From: Acetobacter malorum | Lineage (GTDB): Bacteria > Pseudomonadota > Alphaproteobacteria > Acetobacterales > Acetobacteraceae | Length of the DNA: 64,000 nt | Direction: 5' to 3' | NCBI RefSeq assembly: GCF_001580615.1 | Contig: NZ_LHZC01000041.1 | Coordinates: forward strand, 1-64,000 | Shown here: piece after piece, positions 10,563-18,873 of the stretch | Layout: the number at the start of each line of letters is the position of its first letter | Position numbering within the stretch: position 1 is the first letter of the stretch | Made by a program: the position numbers and the translations under genes | The notes under the pieces: generated by a model | Database searches by the model: none | Seen by the model: the letters and a program-made list of their open reading frames with translations, nothing else | What the model was told of the DNA's origin: nothing

Positions 10563-13211
10563 TCAGAAGTTGATATCACCCCGCAGATAATAAAACCCGC
10601 CATTCATACCAAGCTGGGACGTGCTCATGTAATATTGCGGCGCGCCCAGATAGCGGTTGTTATCCGGCACCCGGCTGGGGCGGGCATCAAACAGGTTATT
10701 ACCGCCCAGTGTGAGCGCCAGTCTGGGGTGCACGCGGTAGGTGACTTCAAGATTGGTGATAAACTTCGGCGTATTATGGAATTCTCTGAACTGCGTGCTG
10801 GACAGAGACCCTGTGTTCCCCGCACCCCCGTAATAGGTAAGCTGAGAGGTGGTCTGGCCGTACCGGATTTCATGCACGCCCACCGTCCATTTCCCGCTGG
10901 TAAAGCGACCGCCAAAAATCATCTTGCTGCGCGGATAGGCTGTGGTGAGATACGCAATACTCTGCGCATTCAACAACGGATTTCCCTGCGCATCTGTCCC
11001 CTGATGGGACAGGCGCGTACGGTTGAGGTTGATCGCAACATCCCAGTCAATACGCCCAATAGTGCCCAACTGGGTGGGGTAGGTTGCCGTCAGGTCCAAC
11101 CCCTGTGTGCGGGTGCTGGCCACGTTGGCAAACCAGTGGGTGGAGAGAGAGGCTGGAGTCCATGAACCCACATCACTCGGCAAGGCAAAGCCATTCATGG
11201 TCAGGGCCGAAGCCGCCTGCGCACCATATACCTGCCCACCGGGCATGATCTGGTCGCGCAGGTTGATCTGATACACATCGACCGTCACATGCAGTTTGCG
11301 GAACGGCTCCATGACAATCCCGCCGCTGACATTGGTTGAACGCTCCGGTTTAAGCGGAGAGGAACCATTGGCCAGTGCCCCCGGGGAGTTCACAGCAATC
11401 AGGCCGCGTGCCGCCGTAGGAGAAATAGCCAGTGCGCTGTAATGTTCCTGCGCAAGCGTAGGCGCATGGAACCCGGTGGAGATGGTTGCCCGGAACGCAA
11501 GACGGGGAGAAACCTCATAGCGCGTGGAGACCTTACCGGTTTCCGTATCCCCTACATCCGTATAATGCTCGTACCGGCCTGCAAGATCGAGCTGCCAGTG
11601 GCGCGTCAGGTTTGTGGCAACATCCACATATCCCGCCACAACATCCCGGCTAAAGTTACCGGCATTGCCAGGGTTGGTGCCCGACATGGCATCAGACCCG
11701 CTTCCATACAGGGAATCTGCATCCCCTGTGCCAATGGAATAGCTTTCGTAACGGTAGGACGCCCCTCCGGCCACGTTGATATCATGCGGCCAGCCGGAAA
11801 AATGGAATTTGCGCGAGAGATCGAAACTGTTGCTCCACTGGGAATTGTTAAAGCCCTGCACGTCAAAATGCGTTGGCGTACGGCCTGTGTCTTTCTCAAT
11901 GGCAAGGTTGGCGGAATTCGCCAGACCGATATTGTCGAAATCGCGCCCGTAGACTGTGGAAAGATCCCAGTTCCAGCCAGCGAGTTTTCCCTTAACACCG
12001 GCAGTCAGCTCGAAATCATTCTCTTCGATCGTTTCCAGCGGCGAGTAGCCACCCGGATAGATGGCCGCATAACCGGGATAGTTGGCAAGGGAGCTGGGCA
12101 GGCGATAGTTCTGGTAGGATTCCGCATGCCGGTGCGCATACGTGCCCGTGCCGTAAAGCTGGATGCTATCCGTCAGATCATACCCGGCCTTGATGGCAAC
12201 GCTCTCACGCGTCTGTTCCGGCTGGCCCAGCACGTTATTGTCTTTTTTGCCTGTGCGGGCATCCGGGGCACTGCGATAGGTGTGGTCAGTATGGAAAAAA
12301 TCACCACTCACATGCACAAAGCCACGGCTGCCGAGCTGTGCGCCACCATCCAGATACACGCCCTGCTGGAAGCCATCCTTGGCGGCGGTAATGCCGGAAA
12401 TGGATTGTGCGTGAAAACCGTGATCCTGCTTTTTGAGGATGATGTTCACCACGCCCGCCACGGCATCTGACCCATACTGGGCGGAAGCCCCGTCCCGCAG
12501 CACTTCCACATGGTCGATGGCAGCCATAGGGAGCATGTCGATGTCAACAGCCGTGGAGCCCTGCTGCGGGCCGGGGTCAGCATAGATATTGGCTGTGGTA
12601 TGGCGGCGCTTTCCGTCCACCAGAACCAGTGTTTCATTCGGGTTCAGGCCGCGCAGGCTGATGGAATCTGTCAGCGCGCCACTATCAAACCCGCCGGTCG
12701 GCATGGTGAGAGACGGCAGAAGCTGGGCCAGCGCTTCCCGCAGGTTGGGCTGGCCAGTCTGGCTGAGCTGTTTGGCGGAGACGACATCAATGGGGGAAAG
12801 ACTTTCACGCGCCTTACGGCCCGTCTCACGCGTGCCGGTGACAATCACGGACTCTTCACCCTCGGCCACAACCGGCCCGGGAGCCGCAACCGTCCCCCGC
12901 AGCGTGCGCACCTGCTGGGGCGTCAGCGTGGCAGGAGCGGCGGTTGTGCCAGAAGCCGCCGTGCCGGAGACCGGACGCACCGCTGCCGGACGAACAGCCT
13001 GCCCCGCAGCTTTATGGGGCACAGAGTGAGCTGTGTGCTTTACGGCTGTGCCGGGCTTTTGTCCCTCCGCCGCAAAAGCCTCCCCTCCGGCAAAACCGGA
13101 CAACAGGGTGGCAGCCAGCAACGCGGAGGAAAAACCCCGACCGCAGCCCGGTGCGTGCCCCTGTGCTGAACGGACCCGAATGATAGTGTCTGACGAAAAA
13201 CCTTTGCGCAC
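10563..13211 (-). CDS. TonB-dependent outer membrane receptor
   Basis: 882-residue receptor. The N-terminus has a basic region, a hydrophobic core and AFAAEG, a signal peptide cleaved near residue 48. Residues about 120-260 are the plug domain (SIVIVTGTRE-like TonB region as VIVTGTRETG, then ISLRGLNPNETLVLVDGKR and VLRDGASAQYGSDAVAGVVNI). The rest is a 22-strand type barrel ending in an aromatic (GDINF). The start is GTG at 13211 with GGGAG 9 nt upstream. Ligand (siderophore, haem, sugar or cobalamin) cannot be told. The upstream region carries a perfect inverted repeat at 13239-13263, a possible regulator site. Confidence 0.93.
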   Translation of the reverse strand: MRKGFSSDTIIRVRSAQGHAPGCGRGFSSALLAATLLSGFAGGEAFAAEGQKPGTAVKHTAHSVPHKAAGQAVRPAAVRPVSGTAASGTTAAPATLTPQQVRTLRGTVAAPGPVVAEGEESVIVTGTRETGRKARESLSPIDVVSAKQLSQTGQPNLREALAQLLPSLTMPTGGFDSGALTDSISLRGLNPNETLVLVDGKRRHTTANIYADPGPQQGSTAVDIDMLPMAAIDHVEVLRDGASAQYGSDAVAGVVNIILKKQDHGFHAQSISGITAAKDGFQQGVYLDGGAQLGSRGFVHVSGDFFHTDHTYRSAPDARTGKKDNNVLGQPEQTRESVAIKAGYDLTDSIQLYGTGTYAHRHAESYQNYRLPSSLANYPGYAAIYPGGYSPLETIEENDFELTAGVKGKLAGWNWDLSTVYGRDFDNIGLANSANLAIEKDTGRTPTHFDVQGFNNSQWSNSFDLSRKFHFSGWPHDINVAGGASYRYESYSIGTGDADSLYGSGSDAMSGTNPGNAGNFSRDVVAGYVDVATNLTRHWQLDLAGRYEHYTDVGDTETGKVSTRYEVSPRLAFRATISTGFHAPTLAQEHYSALAISPTAARGLIAVNSPGALANGSSPLKPERSTNVSGGIVMEPFRKLHVTVDVYQINLRDQIMPGGQVYGAQAASALTMNGFALPSDVGSWTPASLSTHWFANVASTRTQGLDLTATYPTQLGTIGRIDWDVAINLNRTRLSHQGTDAQGNPLLNAQSIAYLTTAYPRSKMIFGGRFTSGKWTVGVHEIRYGQTTSQLTYYGGAGNTGSLSSTQFREFHNTPKFITNLEVTYRVHPRLALTLGGNNLFDARPSRVPDNNRYLGAPQYYMSTSQLGMNGGFYYLRGDINF

Positions 13212-13238
13212 AGCAGAACGCTCCCAAGCACATGCTTA

Positions 13239-13263
13239 ATAAACACACATATTGCGTGTTTAT
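13239..13263. promoter_or_regulatory. inverted repeat upstream of the TonB receptor gene
   Basis: ATAAACAC (13239-13246) and GTGTTTAT (13256-13263) form perfect 8-bp arms around a 9-nt spacer, 28 nt before the GTG start. The AT-rich dyad looks like an operator; the regulator is unknown and it does not look like a standard Fur box. Confidence 0.5.
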
Positions 13264-13432
13264 GTATAACACTCTTATTAATGTGCAATTAGGGTTGGTG
13301 CGAATTGTCTCGTATTATTAGGAGGTGTGGTGATCCTGCAACAGGGTGCCACCACAAGGCCGCACCTTCCCTGCTCTTACGCGAGGCAAACCAGAGCGAG
13401 GAGACAACGCCCCTTGCTCCGGAAAGTTTCTA

Positions 13433-15226
13433 TTACAAAGACTGAAGATTATAGAGCCTGCGATAAAGGCCACCCGGCTTCTGCACCAGTTCCGCATGGG
13501 GGGCGTCTTCCACCACCTCCCCGCGCTCAAATACCAGAATGCGGTCCAGATCCACCACTGTGGCCAGACGGTGCGCAATCACAATCACAGTGCGGCCTTC
13601 CATCAGCCGCTGCATGGCGTCCTGCACCAGAGATTCAGATTCTGAATCAAGGCTGGCCGTGGCTTCATCCAGCACCAGAATGGGGTTGTCCGCCAGAAAA
13701 GCACGAGCAATGGCAACACGCTGGCGCTCACCGCCAGAGAGCTTCACACCCCGTTCCCCTACCAGCGTCTGATACCCATCCGGCAGGCGCGCAATAAAGT
13801 CTGACGCGTTGGCCAGCCGGGCGGCTTCTTCAATTTCCGCCTGCGTGGCATCCGGGCGGCCATAGGCAATATTGTCCGCCAGACTGCGGTGGAACAAGGT
13901 GGGCTCCTGCTGCACAATGGCAATTTGCGACCGCAGGCGGGACTGGCTGACCGTGGCGATATCCACGCCATCAATCAGAATCTGACCGCCATTGAGCGGA
14001 TAAAGCCGCTGCAACAGCTTGGTGAAGGTGGATTTACCCGAACCGGACGGCCCTACCAGACCCACGCGGCTGCCGGGCGCAATCGTCAGGCTGAGGTCTG
14101 TAAATATGGGCCGTGTCTGACCGGGATACTGGAAGGATACATGCTCGAACCGGATTTCCCCTTCCCGAATAGTAAAAGGCTGCACAACGGGCAGATCTTT
14201 CACACCGGGTTCAGTCCGCCACAGCTCAATCAGCTCTTCCATTTCATTCACAGAGCGCTGCACCACGGACACCTGCTGGCCAATGTCGCGCAAATAGCCC
14301 TGCACCAGAAACGTCATGGTCAGCACATAAGCCAGATCCCCCGGCCCCGCCTTGCCATCCAGCCACAGCCAGACCGCCGCACCGGACAGGATAACCCGCA
14401 TGGCCGTGACCATCAGGTTCTGGATGCTGGCGCTGTTGGTGCCGCGCGTCCATGTGTGGCAGGTCTGCTTCTTCCATTCAGACACAACCTGCATCAGCCG
14501 TGCTTCTTCCCGCTCCTCCGCACCAAAGGCTTTCACCACGGCGTTGCAGGTGATGGAATCTGCTAACGCGGCACCCATCTTGCTGTCCCACTGGTTGGCC
14601 TGCCGGGCAGAAGGAGCCACATAGCGCAGTGTGAGCAGGCACGAGCACGTGATAAACACTGCGGATAACACGCCCAGCAGCACACCCATAAGCAGCCAGT
14701 GCCATGCCAGCACCAGTGTGGTGAGCACCAGCAGGCAGGCTTCCGGGATGAGCATCAGCAGCAGCGTGTCATCAAGCATATCCACGGCCCACATGCCGCG
14801 CGTCAGCCGCCGCACGGTGGAACCGGCAAAGGTATTGGCATGCCAGTCCGTGGAGAGCCGCTGCACATGCGCAAAGGCCTGCCCGACAATTTTCTGCATG
14901 ACCTGTGTGCTCAGATGCGTAATGCCCAGATACGCCGCGCGCTTGCCCAGAACATTGCCCACGCCACAGGCGGCCATGCCAGCCAGCATCCACAAGGCAT
15001 CCCGGATCAGGCCGGACTCAGCCGCAGGCTGCGCAACATCGGTCACCAGACGGCCCGCCAGAACTGGCATCAGCACATCCAGCAGGGTCGCAAACATGAC
15101 CCCGGCGACTGTGACTGTCAGCGGGCGGGGAAACTCCATCCAACGCCGCATGACAAACTTCAGAACATCAACAAACAGGTTTGGCCCCCGTACGGCACGA
15201 CCCGTATCGGAAGAGGAGGTACTCAT
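13433..15226 (-). CDS. ABC exporter, fused membrane and ATPase domains
   Basis: 597-residue half-transporter of the multidrug/lipid exporter type. Residues about 30-330 hold six membrane segments; the nucleotide-binding domain follows with Walker A GPSGSGKST, Q-loop, signature LSGGERQRVAIARAFL, Walker B ILVLDEATASLD and the H-loop histidine in IVIAHRLAT. It probably works as a homodimer. The ATG at 15226 (MSTSSSDTGR) is preferred; an open frame reaches 15421 but lacks support and would overlap the divergent nth start. Substrate not predictable. Confidence 0.92.
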   Translation of the reverse strand: MSTSSSDTGRAVRGPNLFVDVLKFVMRRWMEFPRPLTVTVAGVMFATLLDVLMPVLAGRLVTDVAQPAAESGLIRDALWMLAGMAACGVGNVLGKRAAYLGITHLSTQVMQKIVGQAFAHVQRLSTDWHANTFAGSTVRRLTRGMWAVDMLDDTLLLMLIPEACLLVLTTLVLAWHWLLMGVLLGVLSAVFITCSCLLTLRYVAPSARQANQWDSKMGAALADSITCNAVVKAFGAEEREEARLMQVVSEWKKQTCHTWTRGTNSASIQNLMVTAMRVILSGAAVWLWLDGKAGPGDLAYVLTMTFLVQGYLRDIGQQVSVVQRSVNEMEELIELWRTEPGVKDLPVVQPFTIREGEIRFEHVSFQYPGQTRPIFTDLSLTIAPGSRVGLVGPSGSGKSTFTKLLQRLYPLNGGQILIDGVDIATVSQSRLRSQIAIVQQEPTLFHRSLADNIAYGRPDATQAEIEEAARLANASDFIARLPDGYQTLVGERGVKLSGGERQRVAIARAFLADNPILVLDEATASLDSESESLVQDAMQRLMEGRTVIVIAHRLATVVDLDRILVFERGEVVEDAPHAELVQKPGGLYRRLYNLQSL

Positions 15227-15392
15227 CAGAACAATCCGAAAAAAGGGAGAAAACAGCGAACCTCGGCTGAGGTCTGGTTTTGTGTCTGTATCGTGCGGCC
15301 TCATATTTAGCAAACATTCCGGCACTAACCGCCGCTCTGTTCTGGCCGACCGGAGATAGACGCCAACGCCCCGCACGCGGTAGAGTTTACGC

Positions 15393-16190
15393 ATGGCCAG
15401 ACAGACACGCACCCCTGCCAAGGCAGAGGCTCACCCTTCCAAATCCCCCGCTGCCGGACGCAAAACAGCAAAGGCCGCAAAGCCTGCCGCCGCCGCAGAC
15501 AGCAAAGCCACAGCCCCGCGTGACATGACGCGGCCGGAAATTGCGCAGTTTCTGACGGACCTTGAGCGTGCCTGGCCGGATGCGGAAACGGAGCTGCATT
15601 ACAGCACGCCGTTCACGCTGCTGATTGCCGTGGTGCTCTCTGCACAGGCGACCGATGCCTCCGTCAACCGCGTAACCCCGGCCCTGTTTGCCGCCGCCCC
15701 CAATCCGGCGGCCATGGTGGCACTGGGAGAAGACGGCGTGGGGGAACTGATCCGCACGATCGGCCTGTGGCGCAACAAGGCAAAAAATGTAGTGGAACTC
15801 TCTCGCCAACTCATAGAACGCCACAAAGGCGAGGTTCCCGGTACGCGGGAAGAGCTGGAAGCGCTGGCCGGGGTGGGCCGCAAAACCGCCAATGTAGTGC
15901 TGAATGTCGCTTTCCATCAGCCCACTGTGCCGGTGGATACGCATGTGTTCCGGCTGGCTAACCGCACGGGATTAGGGCGTGGCAAGACAGTGGAAGCGGT
16001 GGAAGCCGCACTTGAACGGCGCATCCCCAAAGAGATGATCCGTGATTCCCACCACTGGATGATCCTGCAGGGCCGCTACGTGTGTAAAGCCCGCAAGCCG
16101 GAATGCTGGCGCTGTGCGGCCAGTGAGCCGTGCCTGTATCCCGTGAAAACAGACCGGCCCGTTATCAAGCCGCCGCGTCAGACACTTTAA
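15393..16190 (+). CDS. nth: endonuclease III
   Basis: DNA glycosylase/AP lyase removing oxidised pyrimidines. Length 265 including an Ala/Lys-rich N-terminal tail of about 45 residues not found in the E. coli protein. The helix-hairpin-helix LAGVGRKTANVV carries the catalytic Lys164, and VDTHVFR holds Asp182, the same 18-residue spacing as K120/D138 in E. coli. The C-terminus has the 4Fe-4S loop C-x6-C-x2-C-x5-C. It is divergent from the ABC exporter and convergent with hemH. A start at the internal Met of RDMTRPEI would remove the tail and cannot be excluded. Confidence 0.96.
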   Translation: MARQTRTPAKAEAHPSKSPAAGRKTAKAAKPAAAADSKATAPRDMTRPEIAQFLTDLERAWPDAETELHYSTPFTLLIAVVLSAQATDASVNRVTPALFAAAPNPAAMVALGEDGVGELIRTIGLWRNKAKNVVELSRQLIERHKGEVPGTREELEALAGVGRKTANVVLNVAFHQPTVPVDTHVFRLANRTGLGRGKTVEAVEAALERRIPKEMIRDSHHWMILQGRYVCKARKPECWRCAASEPCLYPVKTDRPVIKPPRQTL

Positions 16191-16228
16191 GATCGCCTTA
16201 CAGCCCTGACGAGGTATTCAGCAGCGCC

Positions 16229-17266
16229 TTATAACCAACCAGCCAGTTCCTGCCGGGTGAGCTGTTCCAGCACATCAATGGCTTCCACACTGTCATTCAG
16301 GCAGGGAATGAGGGTAAATTCTTCCCCTCCTGCCTTGATGAAGTCTTCACAGACCTCGTTGCCAATTTCATCCAGCGTTTCAATACAGTCCGTCATGAAG
16401 CCCGGCGTGATAACGGCAATGCGCTTCACGTCTTTTTCCGGCAGGCCTGCAATAAATGGTGCAGTGTAGGGTTCCAGCCATTTGGTGGGACCAAAGCGGG
16501 ACTGGAAGGTGAGCGGCAGTGTCGCCTCGTCCATTCCCAATGCTTCACGCAGAGCTTTTACAGTGCGCTGGCAGTCCGCAAGGTAGGAATCCCCTTTATC
16601 CACATACTCCTGAGGCAGACCGTGGAACGACGCCACCAGCATTTGCGGCGGAGTATCCAGTGTCGCCATCGTCTTGCGGACAGAATTGGCCAGTGCCTCG
16701 ATATAGGTGGCTTCATCCGGGAACGCTGGCAGCGTGCGGATGGCGGGCTGGTTGCGCAGCGTCATCAGAACGCGGAAAAGCTGGTCATTCGCGGTCGCGG
16801 TGGTGGTGGCGCTGTATTGCGGATAGAGCGGCACGGCCAGAATACGGTCACACCCATGTTCCAGCAGTTCACGCACCCCGGCCTCAACGGACGGCGTGCC
16901 GTAGCGCATGGCCCAGGCAACCGGCACATTATCAGCAGCAAACCGGGCGTGCAGCCCCTCCGCCTGCCCGCGCGTGTAGCCCCTCAGCGGGCTTTCATTC
17001 TTCTCTTTGTCCCAGATGCGCTCATAGGCTTTGCCGCTTTTGCCGGGGCGGACCGTCAGCACCACACCTTGCAGGATGGGCTGCCAGAGCACCGGAGAGC
17101 CTTCAATCACCCGTCGGTCAGAGAGGAATTCGGACAGATACCGCCGCACGGCCCGATACCCCGTATCATCAGGCGTGCCCAGATTGAGCAGCAGAATACC
17201 CGGACGGCCTTCATGCCGCGCTTTGCCGTTGGGCTGTTTACGGGAGGGAATGTGGTGGAAGACCAT
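16229..17266 (-). CDS. hemH: ferrochelatase
   Basis: Last step of haem synthesis, inserting Fe(II) into protoporphyrin IX. 345 residues. Family landmarks are GILLLNLGTPD near the start, VPLYPQYSATTT, SFHGLPQEYVDKGD with the metal-site histidine, and the C-terminal PGFMTDCIETLDEI with the conserved glutamate. It follows mutY after 8 nt, with AGAGG before the ATG, so the two are probably co-transcribed. Haem supply fits an organism with many haem proteins, including the bd oxidase in this window. Confidence 0.96.
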   Translation of the reverse strand: MVFHHIPSRKQPNGKARHEGRPGILLLNLGTPDDTGYRAVRRYLSEFLSDRRVIEGSPVLWQPILQGVVLTVRPGKSGKAYERIWDKEKNESPLRGYTRGQAEGLHARFAADNVPVAWAMRYGTPSVEAGVRELLEHGCDRILAVPLYPQYSATTTATANDQLFRVLMTLRNQPAIRTLPAFPDEATYIEALANSVRKTMATLDTPPQMLVASFHGLPQEYVDKGDSYLADCQRTVKALREALGMDEATLPLTFQSRFGPTKWLEPYTAPFIAGLPEKDVKRIAVITPGFMTDCIETLDEIGNEVCEDFIKAGGEEFTLIPCLNDSVEAIDVLEQLTRQELAGWL

Positions 17267-17274
17267 GAAACCTC

Positions 17275-18333
17275 TTACAGAGCTTTAAGCCCCAGTTTTA
17301 TGCATTTGAGCATGACGGAGGGTAGTGAAAGCCCGGCCACACTGCCAACCGGCGCCAGAAAACCCGACTGCACGGCCTGATTGGAAAAATGCTGCACCCG
17401 CGCAGCGTAAACTGTGACCTCAAGCGTGAAATGTGTAAACACATGCCGCACCACACCAGCAGCCTGCCAGGGAGCCTTGCAGGGAGCCTGCTCCAGAGCC
17501 TCGACCTCTGACCAGGGCTCCGAACGCCAGTCCGTGCCGGGAAGTTCCGTCATGGCTGCCAGTAGCCCGGTTTCCGGCCTTTTCCGCAGCAGGACCTGCT
17601 CCGCTGCATCTACCGCCAGAAAATGCGCGCCATAGCGCACGGGCCGCGCCACCTTGGGGGCCTTGCGTGGGAGGGTGGCGGCAATACCGGCTTTTTGCGC
17701 GGCACAATTCTCGCGCCACGGGCACAAACCGCAGGCCGGAGAACGCGGCGAACACAGGGACGCGCCCAGATCAAACAACGCCTGTGCAAAATCGGAAGGG
17801 CGCGCCTGTGCTTCAGGGCACCCGTTCAACCCTTCAGCCAGCTTCGCCAGTGTTTTGCGGGCGGCGGGTAGCGGTTCTTCCACAGCAAACAGGCGGGAGG
17901 TAATGCGCTCCACATTGCCATCCACCGGCACCACTGGCACGCCGAACGCAATGGCTGCGACAGCCGCCGCTGTATAAGCCCCCACACCGGGCAGAGCACG
18001 CAGGCCAGCGACATCCTGTGGAAAGCCGCCGAGCGCTACAACCTGCTGCGCACAGGCATGCAGATTTCTGGCGCGGGAGTAATAGCCCAGCCCGGCCCAT
18101 GCGGAGAGCACATCATCGCGGTCCGCCGCCGCCAGAGCCTGCACGGTGGGGAATTTTTCCAGAAAACGATGGTAATATAGACCAACAGCCTTGACCGTTG
18201 TCTGCTGAAGCATGATCTCGCTCAGCCAGACATGGTATGGGTCAGCATGCTGATCGACTTCGGCGCGCCATGGCAGAGTGCGGCGATGTCTGTCATACCA
18301 GTCGAGCAGGGATCGGGCGGATGGCTTTTTCAC
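17275..18333 (-). CDS. mutY: A/G-specific adenine glycosylase
   Basis: Removes adenine mispaired with 8-oxoguanine. 352 residues, normal size. Glu39 in WLSEIMLQQT is the catalytic acid and the aspartate of PVDGNVERI near residue 140 the second catalytic residue; LPGVGAYTAAAV is the helix-hairpin-helix, and CSPRSPACGLCPWRENC the 4Fe-4S loop. The C-terminal third is the NUDIX-like 8-oxoG recognition domain. The start is taken as GTG at 18333 by length; no clear ribosome binding site is seen and the frame stays open upstream to 18768. It lies only 10 nt from the divergent DciA-like gene. Confidence 0.92.
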   Translation of the reverse strand: MKKPSARSLLDWYDRHRRTLPWRAEVDQHADPYHVWLSEIMLQQTTVKAVGLYYHRFLEKFPTVQALAAADRDDVLSAWAGLGYYSRARNLHACAQQVVALGGFPQDVAGLRALPGVGAYTAAAVAAIAFGVPVVPVDGNVERITSRLFAVEEPLPAARKTLAKLAEGLNGCPEAQARPSDFAQALFDLGASLCSPRSPACGLCPWRENCAAQKAGIAATLPRKAPKVARPVRYGAHFLAVDAAEQVLLRKRPETGLLAAMTELPGTDWRSEPWSEVEALEQAPCKAPWQAAGVVRHVFTHFTLEVTVYAARVQHFSNQAVQSGFLAPVGSVAGLSLPSVMLKCIKLGLKAL

Positions 18334-18343
18334 GGAGAGTGTT

Positions 18344-18865
18344 ATGACGAAGGAGAGTCCCTCCGGCAAGACAACAAGGCGCAAAACTGCCACGACCAAA
18401 AAAGCAGAAACACCGCCAGCGCCGCCGCGCCGCGCCATGACGGCCCGCAGTCTGGCCGCACTCCTGCCCAATGTTACAGCCCCGGCGTTCAAGAAACGCT
18501 CCCCGGCAGGCGTGCAGCTCTTTACTGACTGGGCAGATATTGTCGGCCCGGCACATGCTGCCGTCACTACGCCCCGCAAGTTGTCTGCCGGCACCCTGAG
18601 CATTGCCTGCGCCGGGCCGGTCGCCATGGAACTCCAGCATCTGAGCGACGCTCTGATTGCCCGCATCAACACATGGTGCGGGCAGGCTCTGGTGGCGCGT
18701 TTGCGTTTTGTGCAGGACCCGGCCGCCGGGCAGCGCATAACCGCACGCCGCACACCCAAGGCCGCCACACGCCCGTGCCATCTGCCGGATATGGAAGACA
18801 GTCCCTTAAAGGAGGCGCTGGAATCTCTGGGCGCGCATATCGTGCAGAAAAAAAGCAGGCGCTAA
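18344..18865 (+). CDS. DUF721 / DciA-like protein
   Basis: 173 residues. After a Lys/Thr-rich disordered N-terminus, residues about 30-125 match the DUF721 domain: RSLAALLPNV, FTDWADIVGPAHA, KLSAGTLSIACAG, MELQHLSDALIARIN and ALVARLRFVQ. DciA, a member of this family, loads the replicative helicase in many bacteria lacking DnaC/DnaI; that role is possible here but alphaproteobacterial members are little studied. The ATG at 18344 has GGAGAG 5 nt upstream. It starts back to back with mutY. Confidence 0.82.
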   Translation: MTKESPSGKTTRRKTATTKKAETPPAPPRRAMTARSLAALLPNVTAPAFKKRSPAGVQLFTDWADIVGPAHAAVTTPRKLSAGTLSIACAGPVAMELQHLSDALIARINTWCGQALVARLRFVQDPAAGQRITARRTPKAATRPCHLPDMEDSPLKEALESLGAHIVQKKSRR

Positions 18866-18873
18866 AAAAGCCC

